64,000 nucleotides of DNA from Campylobacterales bacterium. GTDB taxonomy: Bacteria; Campylobacterota; Campylobacteria; Campylobacterales; Sulfurimonadaceae. Positions within the stretch are counted from its first letter, which is position 1. Each line of letters opens with the position of its first letter. Shown here one piece after another: positions 48,680 to 58,084 of the stretch. Made by a program: the position numbers and the translations under genes. The notes under the pieces are model-generated. The model had not been told where the DNA came from. It saw nothing but the letters and a program-made list of their open reading frames with translations, and did not search any database. The stretch is from assembly GCA_014859655.1 (NCBI GenBank), contig JACUTT010000007.1, forward strand, positions 1-64,000, read 5' to 3'.

Positions 48680-50431
48680 ATGACCAGACAGAATAAATCA
48701 AAAAAAATAATAGTTTTATTTCTCTTTTTTATTGTTGGCTTCATCCTGTTTTTAAGCTCACAGCTCTACACGGTCATGCACAAGCGCCATCTCCCCTCTT
48801 TGTTTACTTCGGATGAGACACGCGCTGAACGCGGAGAGATCATCAGTGCCGACGGTTTTCACATTGCGACCACCCAGCAGCTCTACAAGGCGGTTGTCAA
48901 CACCCAAAACATCGACCCCGGCAAAAAAGAGCTTTTTGTAAAACTCTTCTCTATCTACAGCGGCATGAGCGAAAAAGAGATTAACAAACGGCTCTCCTCG
49001 CGCAAGGGAAGTGTCGTTCTCTCCTATAACATCAATCCCCAAAACGCCCAATACCTCAAGACTCTGGCCTACAAGCTTCGGCAGATGAAGGTCTTTACGG
49101 AGTATGTTCTTCCCAACGGGCAGCACATCCTTCACGGGCTCAATATCCTGCCCAGCGGAGAAAAACGCCAATACCCCTATAAAGATCTACTAAGCTCTGT
49201 CGTCGGCTACACACACAAGGTAGAAGACAACAGCTATACGCTTGTACGAGGCGTGAAGGGCATAGAGAAAAATTTTGACTCTGCCTTGAATTCGCAGCAA
49301 GACGGCAGGCGCTTCGGGCCGCGCGATGTCAGCAACTACATGATCCTCAATAAAAAGAGCTTTACAAAACCCGATATCAACGGCCTGAATATCCAGCTCT
49401 CCATTCCCGTAACCCTGCAAAAACGCGTTGAAAAGATACTCTCAAAGATGCAAACAAAGCTCGATGCGAACGAAATCATGGCTGTTGTCATGGAGTCTGA
49501 CACCGGAAGGATCATCTCCATGGCCAGCTCGAACCGTTTTTGTCCCGACCATATCCTCCGATCGGATTACCCTTCGCTCAACGCCAATGTCATCGAGTAC
49601 AGTTTTGAGCCGGGTTCTGTCTTGAAACCGATCATATTTTCACTTCTTCTTGAGCACAAGCTTGTCAATCCCTACGATCTTGTCAACGGCCATCAGGGAC
49701 GGATGAGGCTCGGACGCAAGGTCATCACCGACGAGCACAAGTTCGACTGGCTAAGCGCTGAAAACGTCATCGTCCACTCCTCCAACATTGGCATCGCCCA
49801 GTTGGCCCAGAAACTTCCCGCACTTGATTACTATCAGGGGCTGATCAATTTTGGTTTTGCCCAAAAAAGCGGACTTGAACTCCCCTATGAGAAACAAGGA
49901 AGTGTGCCGGCCATCAATCAGCTCAAAGACGAGATCTACAAGGCAACAGCATCCTACGGGTATGGACTCGACGTCAATGTTATGCAGCTGATAAGGGCCT
50001 ACAATGTCTTCAACAACCGCGGCCGCACCCTGAAGCCCTTTATCGTCGAGAACCTGATCGATATGCACGGAAATATCGAGTCCGTCACGCCTGAAGGCTC
50101 CGTACAGGTGATCTCCACGGCTACGGCGGAGCGGATGAAGCAGATCATGATCAAAACGGTCAATGTCGGAACCGGTAAGGGAACCGTCACTCCCGGCCTT
50201 GAAGTCGGCGGAAAAACAGGAACGGCACATATCGCCGAGAGAGGGAAATATGTCCAGAAGTACAATACCTCATTTTTCGGTTTTGCCAATGACGAGAAGA
50301 GACACTATACCATCGGCGTGACGGTCATTCAGCCAAAGACAAACCATTTTGCCTCCCTGACAGCAGTGCCTGTTTACAAGCAGATCGTTGACCTGATGGT
50401 CGAGTTTGACTACCTGCACCCGAAGCAGTAG
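48680..50431 (+). CDS. ftsI: class B penicillin-binding protein, FtsI-like
   Basis: This septal peptidoglycan transpeptidase of 583 residues has one N-terminal membrane anchor (IIVLFLFFIVGFILFLSSQLY), a dimerisation domain with RAERGEIISADGFHIA near residue 50, then the transpeptidase domain with SxxK in FEPGSVLKPIIF (near residue 313), SxN in VHSSNIGIAQLA and KTG in VGGKTGTAHIAE near residue 512. C. jejuni pbpB, its counterpart, adjoins fliE; here fliE lies 2.7 kb upstream on the same strand. FtsI versus another class B PBP is judged from this synteny and the dimerisation motif. Confidence 0.92.
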   Translation: MTRQNKSKKIIVLFLFFIVGFILFLSSQLYTVMHKRHLPSLFTSDETRAERGEIISADGFHIATTQQLYKAVVNTQNIDPGKKELFVKLFSIYSGMSEKEINKRLSSRKGSVVLSYNINPQNAQYLKTLAYKLRQMKVFTEYVLPNGQHILHGLNILPSGEKRQYPYKDLLSSVVGYTHKVEDNSYTLVRGVKGIEKNFDSALNSQQDGRRFGPRDVSNYMILNKKSFTKPDINGLNIQLSIPVTLQKRVEKILSKMQTKLDANEIMAVVMESDTGRIISMASSNRFCPDHILRSDYPSLNANVIEYSFEPGSVLKPIIFSLLLEHKLVNPYDLVNGHQGRMRLGRKVITDEHKFDWLSAENVIVHSSNIGIAQLAQKLPALDYYQGLINFGFAQKSGLELPYEKQGSVPAINQLKDEIYKATASYGYGLDVNVMQLIRAYNVFNNRGRTLKPFIVENLIDMHGNIESVTPEGSVQVISTATAERMKQIMIKTVNVGTGKGTVTPGLEVGGKTGTAHIAERGKYVQKYNTSFFGFANDEKRHYTIGVTVIQPKTNHFASLTAVPVYKQIVDLMVEFDYLHPKQ

Positions 50432-50440
50432 CCTCGTTTT

Positions 50441-51262
50441 TTAGATCCAGATATTATCGATCAGCCTTGTCGCCCCCAGACGTGCAGCGACCAAGATGAT
50501 GCTGTTTCCGATCTCGACTTTTTCCTGGGGAACAAAAGAGCGCGAAACGATAGAGATATACTCGACTTCCAGAGGGCTCAGGACTTCCCTCATCTCTTTG
50601 TCTATCCGCTCCGCCTCGAACACCTTCTGTATGACGAGATTTGTCGCGCATTTGAGCGACTTTCCGATCTTCAAAGCCTCAAGCCTTTCTGCATCATTCA
50701 GATAAACATTGCGCGAGCTCATCGCCAGTCCATCGCTCTCTCGCATCGTTTCAAGGGCAATCACCTCGACATCCATAAAGAAGTTTTTGACCATCTGCAT
50801 GATCAGCAAGAACTGCTGCGCATCTTTTTTTCCGAAGTAGGCACGTGTCGGCGTCACGATGTTAAACAGCTTCATCACTACCGTCAAGACACCGTCAAAA
50901 TGGCCGGGGCGCACATGTCCCTCCAGGACGTAGCCTCTGACATTGGGTGAGCAGATTTTTATCTCGTCCTCCTCGTACATATCTTCAGCTTGAGGGTAGA
51001 AGAGGATGTCGACCCCTGCTATAGAACAGATCTTCTCATCCGCTTCAAACTTTTTCGGGTATTTATCGAGGTCTTCGCCTTCCAGAAATTGCGTCGGGTT
51101 GACAAAGATCGAGACCACGCAGAGGGCATTCTCTTTGCGCGCTCTTTCGATCAGGCTCAAATGCCCTCTGTGCAGCGCGCCCATCGTAGGCACGAAACCG
51201 ATCTCCCCCTGGTGTTCTTTTAAAATAGTTTTGAGTTCGTGGGGCGAGCGGACAATCTTCAT
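50441..51262 (-). CDS. panC: pantothenate synthetase
   Basis: PanC joins pantoate and beta-alanine with ATP to make pantothenate for CoA. It is 273 residues from the ATG at 51262, with AGAAGG nine bases upstream; the track start 11 codons earlier is unlikely. Landmarks are [21 protein letters not shown] (HIGH-like, near residue 29), [37 protein letters not shown] and [14 protein letters not shown] with the KMSKS-like MSSRN. It is divergent from prfB. Confidence 0.96.
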   Translation of the reverse strand: MKIVRSPHELKTILKEHQGEIGFVPTMGALHRGHLSLIERARKENALCVVSIFVNPTQFLEGEDLDKYPKKFEADEKICSIAGVDILFYPQAEDMYEEDEIKICSPNVRGYVLEGHVRPGHFDGVLTVVMKLFNIVTPTRAYFGKKDAQQFLLIMQMVKNFFMDVEVIALETMRESDGLAMSSRNVYLNDAERLEALKIGKSLKCATNLVIQKVFEAERIDKEMREVLSPLEVEYISIVSRSFVPQEKVEIGNSIILVAARLGATRLIDNIWI

Positions 51263-51282
51263 CTTTTTAAGCCTTCTTAGTT

Positions 51283-51288
51283 TATAAT
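51283..51288 (+). promoter_or_regulatory. -10 box (TATAAT) for prfB
   Basis: TTTATAAT lies 34 bases before the ATG at 51323, in the 60-base divergent gap with panC. The upstream ATG at 51290 is too close to the box to be the main start. Confidence 0.55.
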
Positions 51289-51322
51289 AATGCAATTATA
51301 TACACATCTTGGACAAATACTT

Positions 51323-52423
51323 ATGGATCACTACGAATACGGCGAACTTTTAAAAACATTAGATACAAAAATGGAAAATATACGCAATATTGTCAAGCCA
51401 GACAATATTCAAAAACGCCTAGATGAGATTCAAATCCTAGAGAGCAACCAGGACTTCTGGAACGATGCGGCTGCGGCAAACCAGGTGCAAAAAGAGAAGA
51501 CCCAACTGGAGCGAAAACTCGAAAAGTTCAAGATCGCAGCCGGAAGACTTGAGGATGCAACCGAACTCTACACTATGGCAAAAGAAGAGGGAGATGACGA
51601 GACAATAGAGACCCTCTTTGGCGAGGCCGAAAAGCTCGATGAAAGTGTCAAGCAAATGGAAGTCGAAGTGATGCTCAGCGGAGAACATGACGCCAACAAT
51701 GCCATCGTCTCCATCCACCCCGGAGCGGGCGGAACGGAGTCTCAGGACTGGGCCCATATGCTCTTTAGGATGTACTCGCGCTGGGCGGAGCGACGCGGAT
51801 TCAAGACGGAGATTCTCGACTACCAAAACGGCGAAGAGGCGGGGATCAAAGACGCCTCCATGCTCATCACAGGCGAAAATGCCTACGGCTATCTCAAGGT
51901 TGAAAACGGCATTCACCGTCTGGTGCGCATCTCCCCTTTTGACTCCAATGCCAAGCGCCACACCTCCTTCTCTTCGGTTATGGTCTCGCCCGAACTCGAT
52001 GACGATATCGCCATCGAGATTGAAGACAAGGATATCCGCATCGATACCTATCGTGCCAGCGGTGCGGGCGGTCAGCATGTCAACAAAACCGAGTCCGCCA
52101 TCCGTATCACGCATATCAAAACAGGTATTGTCGTGCAGTGCCAGAACGACCGCTCTCAACACAAGAACAAGGCCACGGCGATGAAGATGCTCAAATCGCA
52201 TCTGTATGAGTTTGAGATGGAGAAACAGCAAGCTGAAAAAGATGGCATAGAGAAGTCGGAGATCGGCTGGGGACATCAGATCCGCTCTTATGTCCTGGCT
52301 CCTTATCAGCAGGTCAAAGACACCCGCTCAAACGAGGCATTCTCCAATGTCAGCGCCATTTTGGACGGAGATATAGACAAGCTTATAGAGGGAGTGCTTA
52401 TCTCGCAAAGCACAAACGATTAA
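51323..52423 (+). CDS. prfB: peptide chain release factor 2
   Basis: RF2 releases the peptide at UGA and UAA codons. It is 366 residues from the ATG at 51323 ([16 protein letters not shown]). The GGQ catalytic motif is in [15 protein letters not shown] near residue 245 and the stop-codon-reading SPF motif in [16 protein letters not shown] near residue 203. The frame is continuous, so the programmed frameshift that autoregulates E. coli prfB is absent. The esterase gene follows after 8 bases. Confidence 0.97.
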   Translation: MDHYEYGELLKTLDTKMENIRNIVKPDNIQKRLDEIQILESNQDFWNDAAAANQVQKEKTQLERKLEKFKIAAGRLEDATELYTMAKEEGDDETIETLFGEAEKLDESVKQMEVEVMLSGEHDANNAIVSIHPGAGGTESQDWAHMLFRMYSRWAERRGFKTEILDYQNGEEAGIKDASMLITGENAYGYLKVENGIHRLVRISPFDSNAKRHTSFSSVMVSPELDDDIAIEIEDKDIRIDTYRASGAGGQHVNKTESAIRITHIKTGIVVQCQNDRSQHKNKATAMKMLKSHLYEFEMEKQQAEKDGIEKSEIGWGHQIRSYVLAPYQQVKDTRSNEAFSNVSAILDGDIDKLIEGVLISQSTND

Positions 52424-52431
52424 GAGAACGC

Positions 52432-53007
52432 ATGAAGCGTTTTAGCAACCGCTCGATCCTCTATCTTCACGGTTATAGCTCCTCGTCGCAAGGCGAAAAA
52501 GCACAACTGTTGCGAAAAGAGTGCCCGCAAAATCGCCTGCTTATCCCCGATCTTCCACTCGATCCTCAAGAGTGTATGCACCTGAGCGAAGATATGCTTC
52601 GGACAGCTTCGAACAACACCATCATCATCGGCGCCTCTTTGGGCGGTTTTTATGCCCTCTATCTGGCGGCAAAGTTTAAAAAAGACTGCCTTCTTATCAA
52701 TCCTGTCCTCCATCCTTCAGCCGAAGCCAAGAAACTGCTTTCTCTTGAAGAGAACCAAGAAAAGAAAAAAGTCATTTTAAATGCGGCAAATATCTATCTG
52801 GCTTTCGAAAGCAGCCTCAGATCCTTGAAAGTGCCTAAAAACTGTTTTGTAGCCCTCGCAGAGAGGGACCAGACCATCGACCCCAAGATCGCATCCGAGT
52901 ACTTTGAGCATGCGCATATTCAGTTTTACAGCGATGACCATGCGATGCTGGCAAGTTTTACAAACATACTGAATGACTTTGAAGAGTTTTTGGACGACAA
53001 GTTTTAA
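52432..53007 (+). CDS. YqiA-like alpha/beta-hydrolase (esterase)
   Basis: This 191-residue hydrolase of the YqiA/UPF0227 group has the start ILYLHGYSSSSQGEKAQLL with the oxyanion segment HGY, the nucleophile elbow GASLGGFYALYLA (near residue 65), Asp in ALAERDQTID and the catalytic His in DDHAMLASF near residue 168. It could cleave small esters; the substrate is unknown. It follows prfB by 8 bases and is probably cotranscribed. Confidence 0.87.
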   Translation: MKRFSNRSILYLHGYSSSSQGEKAQLLRKECPQNRLLIPDLPLDPQECMHLSEDMLRTASNNTIIIGASLGGFYALYLAAKFKKDCLLINPVLHPSAEAKKLLSLEENQEKKKVILNAANIYLAFESSLRSLKVPKNCFVALAERDQTIDPKIASEYFEHAHIQFYSDDHAMLASFTNILNDFEEFLDDKF

Positions 53008-53036
53008 CCTGAAAAACCTTAACAGCGCTATAGCAG

Positions 53037-53348
53037 CTACTCTTTTTTCAAAAACCCATATCCCAAAAAGCCGGCACCCGCGATGACCATGATGACCAAA
53101 AATATACGCAACTGCTTTTTTTGTGTCTCCTGATGCTCCTGCATAAAGTTGGGCGGGGGCAGGGGCTTTGACCCGCCTGCACTGCTCACTTTAGCTTCCA
53201 TGCGGGCCACATTGGCGGAAGCCTTCTCATTTTCGCTCAACCCCTCTTTGGGCTGTGACCAAAAAAGAAGCACCAGGGCCATCAGCAGAAAATTGGCTCC
53301 CGTGATCTTGTAGGCTAGTCTTTTGTTATGTTTGAACCATTTGAGCAT
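53037..53348 (-). CDS. small protein with two membrane segments
   Basis: This unrecognised 103-residue protein has a basic N-terminus (MLKWFKHNKRLAYKI), helix 1 ITGANFLLMALVLLFW, a 45-residue periplasmic or cytoplasmic linker rich in Ser/Pro (GGSKPLPPPNFMQEHQ), and helix 2 IFLVIMVIAGAGFLGYGFL, ending in KKE. Its regular composition and position between two plus-strand genes make it a plausible real gene. Function unknown. Confidence 0.65.
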   Translation of the reverse strand: MLKWFKHNKRLAYKITGANFLLMALVLLFWSQPKEGLSENEKASANVARMEAKVSSAGGSKPLPPPNFMQEHQETQKKQLRIFLVIMVIAGAGFLGYGFLKKE

Positions 53349-53361
53349 ATAAACCCTTAGC

Positions 53362-53367
53362 TATAAT
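53362..53367 (+). promoter_or_regulatory. -10 box (TATAAT) for the ABM-domain gene
   Basis: GCTATAAT lies 74 bases before the ATG at 53441, in the divergent gap with the small membrane-protein gene. Confidence 0.45.
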
Positions 53368-53440
53368 TGTTTTTTATTTTAACACGCTTTTAGTGTTTTT
53401 TGCTTAGAATGGGGAACCTTTTATCCAAATCAAGGCACTT

Positions 53441-53773
53441 ATGCATACCGTTTCCTATATTCAAGACACCGTCCACCTCGTCATACGCATCACAACAAAA
53501 AAAGAAGAGCGTGAGAAGGTTCTGCTCTGTCTGTATGAGACAATAGCGCCGACACACAAAGAAGAGGGCTGCCTTGAGTACAGGATCATACAAAACGGCA
53601 TCTCCCTTCTCGTCATCGGAAAATGGAAGAGCCAGATGGCGCTGGACATACACCTGCTTTTACACTTTCACCTGCATCTTTTTGAAAATATTCTGCCCGG
53701 CCTGTGTAAAAAGATCCGCGTTCAGACCTACAAAGAGATTGAGCCGCCGATCACCTCGTTGAGCATTTTATGA
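53441..53773 (+). CDS. antibiotic-biosynthesis-monooxygenase (ABM)-fold protein
   Basis: This 110-residue protein has the ferredoxin-like ABM pattern: VHLVIRITTKKEEREKVLLCLYETIAPTHKEEGCLEYRIIQNG (the E-E-G-C-L-x-Y block near residue 45), then the strand LLVIGKWKSQMALDIHLLLHFHLHLFENIL with the W-x-S-x-x-A-L-x-x-H motif and a final strand VQTYKEI. Family members are cofactor-free monooxygenases, quinol-oxidising enzymes or heme-degrading enzymes; the activity here is unknown. The ATG has AAGG five bases upstream. Confidence 0.8.
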   Translation: MHTVSYIQDTVHLVIRITTKKEEREKVLLCLYETIAPTHKEEGCLEYRIIQNGISLLVIGKWKSQMALDIHLLLHFHLHLFENILPGLCKKIRVQTYKEIEPPITSLSIL

Positions 53774-53815
53774 TTGCAGTTTGGAAAGTTTTAAACTTCT
53801 GCTAAAATTCCCTTT

Positions 53816-54538
53816 ATGAACACACTGCTGCGCGAATACACGACCGAAGAGGAGTGCGCCTATCTAAGCGACACCCAACAGACAACACACTACAAGATCA
53901 TTCAAGACTGCTCTACCGAGTACTGCGAATCCCTGATCGAAAGAGGATGGCGCCGTTTCGGGAGCATGTTTTTCCGTCCCATCTGCGCGGAGTGCACTGC
54001 CTGTGAGAGCATCAAGATCGACGTCGAGAACTACCGCTTCTCTAAGTCGGAACGCCGCATACTTCGCAAGAACGCAAACACGAGAGTGCATATCCAGCTT
54101 CCCCAGGTCACGCAGGCACATCTTGATCTTTTTGAAAAATACCACAGCCATATGAAAGACAAACGCGACTGGACACACGAGAAGACAAGTCCGCAACACT
54201 ACTACATGTCCTTTGTACATGGGCATGGGGATTTTGGCTACGAGGTCCTGTACTACATAGACGAGGTGCTTGTGGGTATCGATCTGATCGATATTCTGCC
54301 CAACGGGATCTCTTCGATCTACTTCTACTATGACCCCGACTACAGCGAATACTCTTTGGGAACCTACTCCATGCTTGAACAGATCTCCATGGCAAAAGAG
54401 AAGGAGCTGGAGTGGATCTATCTGGGCTATTATGTCCAGGGGTGCCAAAGTCTGACTTACAAAAGCCGGTATAAGCCCTACCATGTACTCCAGGGCCGCC
54501 CCTGGGATGCGCATGAGCCAAACTGGATACTGGCTTAA
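53816..54538 (+). CDS. bpt: aspartate/glutamate leucyltransferase (Bpt)
   Basis: Bpt transfers leucine from Leu-tRNA to N-terminal Asp or Glu, making N-degrons for ClpS/ClpAP. At 240 residues it has the N-terminal Cys cluster in EEECAYL and FRPICAECTACESIKI (near residue 57), shared by bacterial Bpt and eukaryotic Ate1, and the GNAT-type C-terminal block SSIYFYYDPDYSEYSLGTYSMLEQI with YLGYYVQGCQSLTYKSRYKP. A TAAAAT box lies 7 bases before the ATG. Confidence 0.9.
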   Translation: MNTLLREYTTEEECAYLSDTQQTTHYKIIQDCSTEYCESLIERGWRRFGSMFFRPICAECTACESIKIDVENYRFSKSERRILRKNANTRVHIQLPQVTQAHLDLFEKYHSHMKDKRDWTHEKTSPQHYYMSFVHGHGDFGYEVLYYIDEVLVGIDLIDILPNGISSIYFYYDPDYSEYSLGTYSMLEQISMAKEKELEWIYLGYYVQGCQSLTYKSRYKPYHVLQGRPWDAHEPNWILA

Positions 54539-54540
54539 GC

Positions 54541-54546
54541 TATAAT
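54541..54546 (+). promoter_or_regulatory. -10 box (TATAAT) for the small membrane protein-EamA pair
   Basis: GCTATAAT lies just after the bpt stop codon and 35 bases before the ATG at 54582. Confidence 0.5.
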
Positions 54547-54581
54547 ATCATGCCAAATCTTACAAACCAGGCCTCACATCT

Positions 54582-54812
54582 ATGCAGCGAAACTTTACAG
54601 AAAGACGACAAAGACGTTCCTCTTATGCCGTACCTCTGCTCTATTTTCTTCTTGAACTTGTTATGATGTGGTTAGTGATATCTTTGTTAAACTGGGATCT
54701 GGACATTCGCCAATGGGGAGTTTATGCCTACGCGGGGCTTGCGCTGTGGCTGAGCTATAGCAGCTTAAAACTCACCATTGTCATCAAACGCCAAAAACGC
54801 CCTCTCCCGTGA
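54582..54812 (+). CDS. small two-helix membrane protein
   Basis: This 76-residue protein has a basic N-terminus (FTERRQRRSSYAV) and two hydrophobic helices (LLYFLLELVMMWLVISLL and WGVYAYAGLALWLSYSSLKL), ending in basic residues. I do not recognise it. Its stop overlaps the GTG start of the EamA transporter by 4 bases (GTGA), supporting it as a real, cotranslated gene. A helper role for the transporter is a guess. Confidence 0.7.
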   Translation: MQRNFTERRQRRSSYAVPLLYFLLELVMMWLVISLLNWDLDIRQWGVYAYAGLALWLSYSSLKLTIVIKRQKRPLP

Positions 54813-55687
54813 GCAGCACTTTAAAATTCACTCTGCTGATGCTTCTGGCTATGTTACTCTGGGGCGGCGGCTGGAGCGCGTTAAAGATTTTGACTGAGTC
54901 CGTGGGCGTAGAGGTTCTGACGCTATGGCGTTTTATCATTATGTTTGTCTCGTTTCTGCCAATTCTCTATTTTTTCAAAGAGCCTCTTCGTCTTCCCAGA
55001 AAAAGTCTCAAATACCTTCTAGCAGGCTCCATACTCAACATCATCTTCATGCTCTTCGCCTATCTCGGCGTCAAGTTCTCAACCGCGGGCAGCGCCGGCG
55101 TCATCATCACCATTCTCAGCCCGCTCTTCACCTTTGTTCTCTCGGTTGCGATCTTAAAACATCTGCACACCCGAGCACAGTACTTCGGACTTGCGGTGGG
55201 CATCCTCGGCGGCATTATCATGCTCAACATCCAGGAGATAGAACTGGACTCTATTTTTTACGGGGGCGAGCTCTATTTTATTCTTGCGGCTCTTGTCTGG
55301 GCGGCGATCACTCTGGTCGCCCAGCGCTCCCATCTGCACATCAACCCGATCCACTACAGCTTTTTTATCTCTGCGATCTCGATGTTTTTGCTGCTGCTCA
55401 TCACCCTTCCCTACGAGATCAGCCTCGTGTTTGAACAAAACACCAGATTCTGGACGGCGCTGCTCTATCTGGGCATCCTTGGTCAGAGCGTCGCCACGAC
55501 GATCTTCTTCGTCGCCTCGGGCCGGCTGGGCTCTTCCAAAGCCAGCTCCTTTATGTTTCTTGTTCCCTTGTTTGCGCTGCTGGTGAGTTGGATTGTGCTT
55601 GACGAGGAGCTGAAGATTCATGTCGTCATCGGGGGATCTATCTCACTGATCGCGGTCTATTTTATCAACAAGCGATCAAAACAATAA
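54809..55687 (+). CDS. EamA-family (DMT superfamily) transporter
   Basis: This 292-residue inner-membrane protein has ten predicted helices arranged as two EamA repeats; the second repeat starts near FILAALVWAAITLVAQ. The first helix LLAMLLWGGGWSALKIL has the W-G-x-x-x-x-x-x-K pattern of the family, and LVPLFALLVSWIVLDEEL near residue 260 is the conserved P-x-x-x-x-x-x-x-x-x-x-x-E block. It exports metabolites such as amino acids or purines in known relatives; the substrate is unknown here. The start codon is GTG, overlapping the previous gene. Confidence 0.9.
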   Translation: MSSTLKFTLLMLLAMLLWGGGWSALKILTESVGVEVLTLWRFIIMFVSFLPILYFFKEPLRLPRKSLKYLLAGSILNIIFMLFAYLGVKFSTAGSAGVIITILSPLFTFVLSVAILKHLHTRAQYFGLAVGILGGIIMLNIQEIELDSIFYGGELYFILAALVWAAITLVAQRSHLHINPIHYSFFISAISMFLLLLITLPYEISLVFEQNTRFWTALLYLGILGQSVATTIFFVASGRLGSSKASSFMFLVPLFALLVSWIVLDEELKIHVVIGGSISLIAVYFINKRSKQ

Positions 55688-55757
55688 AAATATACTCAAG
55701 AATGGGTTTATGGATTTGTATTTTTTGGGGATTTTAAAATGTGCGTGAAGTATAAAA

Positions 55758-55846
55758 TGGTGGACCCTCAGGGATTCGAACCCTGGGAGGTATAACCCTC
55801 GCCGGTTTTCAAGACCGGTGCATTCGACCAACTCTGCCAAAGATCC
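55758..55846 (-). tRNA. tRNA-Ser (UGA)
   Basis: This class II tRNA of 89 bases includes an encoded CCA. The anticodon loop is CTTGAAA (anticodon TGA) on the stem CCGGT/ACCGG, the variable arm GAGGGTTATACCTC is long, and the T arm is CAGGG-TTCGAAT-CCCTG. The acceptor stem GGATCTT/AGGGTCC contains two G-U pairs, and the discriminator base is A rather than the G usual for bacterial tRNA-Ser. It is last in the minus-strand order Gly-Leu-Cys-Ser. Confidence 0.92.
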
Positions 55847-55868
55847 ACATATGAAGTAAATTGCTGTA

Positions 55869-55942
55869 TGGAGGCGCCACCCAGATTCGAACTGGGGGTA
55901 GGAGCTTTGCAGGCTCCGGCCTTACCACTTGGCGATGGCGCC
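55869..55942 (-). tRNA. tRNA-Cys (GCA)
   Basis: This 74-base tRNA includes CCA. The acceptor GGCGCCA/TGGCGCC has discriminator U73, as usual for tRNA-Cys. The anticodon loop CTGCAAA gives GCA, and the T loop is TTCGAAT. It lies between the Leu and Ser genes. Confidence 0.95.
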
Positions 55943-55963
55943 GTAAATCGATAGCCTAAGCTA

Positions 55964-56052
55964 TGGTGCCCGGAGCCGGACTTGAACCGGCACAGTGTTG
56001 CCACCGAGGGATTTTAAGTCCCTTGCGTCTACCGATTTCGCCATCCGGGCAC
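55964..56052 (-). tRNA. tRNA-Leu (UAA)
   Basis: This 89-base class II tRNA includes CCA. The acceptor is GTGCCCG/CGGGCAC with A73, the anticodon loop CTTAAAA gives UAA, the variable arm is CGGTGGCAACACTGT, and the T loop is TTCAAGT. Confidence 0.95.
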
Positions 56053-56113
56053 ATTTAACAATAATACTCAAGATTCACAAACAAGTTTTGAAAATCTTCA
56101 ATACTTATGAAAA

Positions 56114-56188
56114 TGGAGCGGGAAACGAGGTTCGAACTCGCGACCCCAACCTTGGCAAGGTTGTGCTCTACCACTGAGCTATTCCCGC
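56114..56188 (-). tRNA. tRNA-Gly (GCC)
   Basis: This 75-base tRNA includes CCA. The acceptor is GCGGGAA/TTCCCGC with U73, the anticodon loop TTGCCAA gives GCC, and the T loop is TTCGAAC. It is first of the four-gene cluster on the minus strand. Confidence 0.95.
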
Positions 56189-56344
56189 ATACTTTGTTTG
56201 TGGACGGGAATTTTAGCAAAAGAAATTTCAAATGTAAAGAGCAATCGTGCTATTTTTATCAATTTTTGCAAATTTCTTTAAAATTTAAAATCACAGCCCG
56301 CGATCTCTTGGGATTCTCCCTCCCGATTGAGGCCAAAAATTCGA

Positions 56345-56350
56345 TATAAT
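56345..56350 (+). promoter_or_regulatory. -10 box (TATAAT) for ilvD
   Basis: CGATATAAT lies 34 bases before the ATG at 56385; AAAAGGA seven bases before the ATG is the ribosome binding site. The gap back to tRNA-Gly is otherwise AT-rich without visible features. Confidence 0.55.
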
Positions 56351-56384
56351 CATGACAAATTATAACTACTATAAAAGGATTTGT

Positions 56385-58070
56385 ATGCGTAGCGATATTA
56401 TCAAACGCGGATTTGACAAAACACCTCACCGTTCGCTTCTTCGTGCAACGGGACTCAAAGATGAAGATTTTGACAAGCCTTTTATCGGTGTTGCCAACAG
56501 CCACATCGATATTATTCCCGGACACTTTTTTCTTCAGGAGTACGGACGCATCGTTAAAGAAGCCATCCGTGAAGCCGGCGGCGTGCCTTTTGAGTTCAAC
56601 ACCATCGGTGTTGACGATGGGATCGCCATGGGACACGATGGAATGCTTTACTCTCTTCCTTCGCGCGAGCTGATCGCCGACTGTATCGAGACCGTCATGC
56701 AGGCGCACAAACTTGATGCGCTGATCTGCATCCCCAACTGCGACAAGATCGTTCCGGGAATGCTGATGGGCGCGCTGCGCGTCAATGTACCGACCATCTT
56801 CGTCTCCGGCGGTCCGATGGCTGCGGGGCATAAAAAAGACGGGACGCCTATCGACCTTGCGACTGCCTTTGAAGCCGTCGGACAGCACTCCGAGGGCAAT
56901 ATGACCGACGAAGAGCTCTACGAGATCGAGTGCGAGGCCTGCCCGAGCGGCGGCTCATGCTCGGGCATGTTTACGGCAAACTCCATGAACACCCTATGCG
57001 AAGCGATGGGCGTTGCCTTACCGGGCAACGGAACCGTGCTTGCGATGACGCCAGAGCGTATCGAAATGGTCAAAGTTGCGGCAAAACGTATCGTAGAGAT
57101 GGCTAAAAGCGAGGATCCGAAGTGGAAGATGCGTAACATCTTGAACGCGGATGCGATCCACAACGCCTTCGTTATCGACATGGCCATGGGCGGTTCTTCA
57201 AATACGGTTTTGCACCTGCTTGCCATCGCCAAAGAGGCGGAGGTCGATTTTGACATCACCAACATCAATGAGATAGGCAAACAAGTCGCGCATATCGCGA
57301 AGATCTCCCCCTCGCTGAGCACCGTGCATATGGATGACATCAACCGTGCCGGCGGCGTCAATGCCGTCATGAAAGAGGTCAGCAAACGCGGCAGCGTCTT
57401 CCGCGGACATGTGATGACCGTCACGGGCGAGACCCTGGCCGAGCGCATCAAAGATGCCGACATCAAAGACACAAACATCATCCATACCAATGAAAATGCC
57501 TTCTCGCCCGTCGGCGGACTCTCCATACTCTTTGGAAACCTTGCCGAAGAGGGCGCTGTCGTCAAGACGGCCGGCATCACGCCAAACATGCGCCAGTTCA
57601 AAGGCGCGGCGATCTGCTTTAACTCTCAGCAAGAAGCCATCACCGGGATCATGGGCCACAAGGTCAAGGCAGGAAATGTCGTCGTTATCCGCTACGAGGG
57701 ACCAAAAGGCGGACCGGGAATGCAGGAGATGCTTGCACCAACCTCACTCATCATGGGAATGGGTCTGGGCGAGAGCGTCGCGCTGATCACGGACGGCCGT
57801 TTCTCCGGTGCTACACGCGGGGCTTCTATCGGCCACGTCTCTCCAGAAGCTGCCGAAGGCGGGATGATCGGTCTGATCGAAGACGGGGACGAGATCGAAC
57901 TGGACGTCGACACCCACCTCCTTCAGCTCAATGTCGATGCAGAAGAGCTTGAACGCCGCCGTCTTCACTTCAAACCCTTAAAAAAAGAGATCGCCTCAAA
58001 ATGGCTCAAGCGCTATAGCCTGCTCGTGAGCAATGCTTCTAACGGAGCGGCGCTGAAAACGGAACTCTAA
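56385..58070 (+). CDS. ilvD: dihydroxy-acid dehydratase
   Basis: IlvD dehydrates 2,3-dihydroxy-isovalerate and -methylvalerate in valine/isoleucine synthesis. It is 561 residues from the ATG at 56385 ([12 protein letters not shown]); the track ORF starts 11 codons earlier inside the leader. Cluster ligand cysteines are in [17 protein letters not shown] (near residue 118) and [18 protein letters not shown] (near residue 190). Other landmarks are [13 protein letters not shown] and [20 protein letters not shown] near residue 472. It supplies the 2-oxoisovalerate that LeuA uses. Confidence 0.97.
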   Translation: MRSDIIKRGFDKTPHRSLLRATGLKDEDFDKPFIGVANSHIDIIPGHFFLQEYGRIVKEAIREAGGVPFEFNTIGVDDGIAMGHDGMLYSLPSRELIADCIETVMQAHKLDALICIPNCDKIVPGMLMGALRVNVPTIFVSGGPMAAGHKKDGTPIDLATAFEAVGQHSEGNMTDEELYEIECEACPSGGSCSGMFTANSMNTLCEAMGVALPGNGTVLAMTPERIEMVKVAAKRIVEMAKSEDPKWKMRNILNADAIHNAFVIDMAMGGSSNTVLHLLAIAKEAEVDFDITNINEIGKQVAHIAKISPSLSTVHMDDINRAGGVNAVMKEVSKRGSVFRGHVMTVTGETLAERIKDADIKDTNIIHTNENAFSPVGGLSILFGNLAEEGAVVKTAGITPNMRQFKGAAICFNSQQEAITGIMGHKVKAGNVVVIRYEGPKGGPGMQEMLAPTSLIMGMGLGESVALITDGRFSGATRGASIGHVSPEAAEGGMIGLIEDGDEIELDVDTHLLQLNVDAEELERRRLHFKPLKKEIASKWLKRYSLLVSNASNGAALKTEL

Positions 58071-58084
58071 GCTAGAAAGCGCCT

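Noticed and set aside
51290-51322. Upstream prfB start and possible programmed frameshift
   Set aside because: The ATG at 51290 overlaps the promoter region, and the RF2 frame is continuous with no internal UGA, so no frameshift control is needed.
51437-52276. Minus-strand ORF of 279 codons
   Set aside because: Antisense to prfB; the sequence is low-complexity and His/Val/Leu-rich, as expected from a shadow frame.
55758-56188. tRNA cluster as an integration site
   Set aside because: The four tRNAs are intact, no integrase or phage gene lies next to them, and no repeat of a tRNA 3' end was seen nearby.
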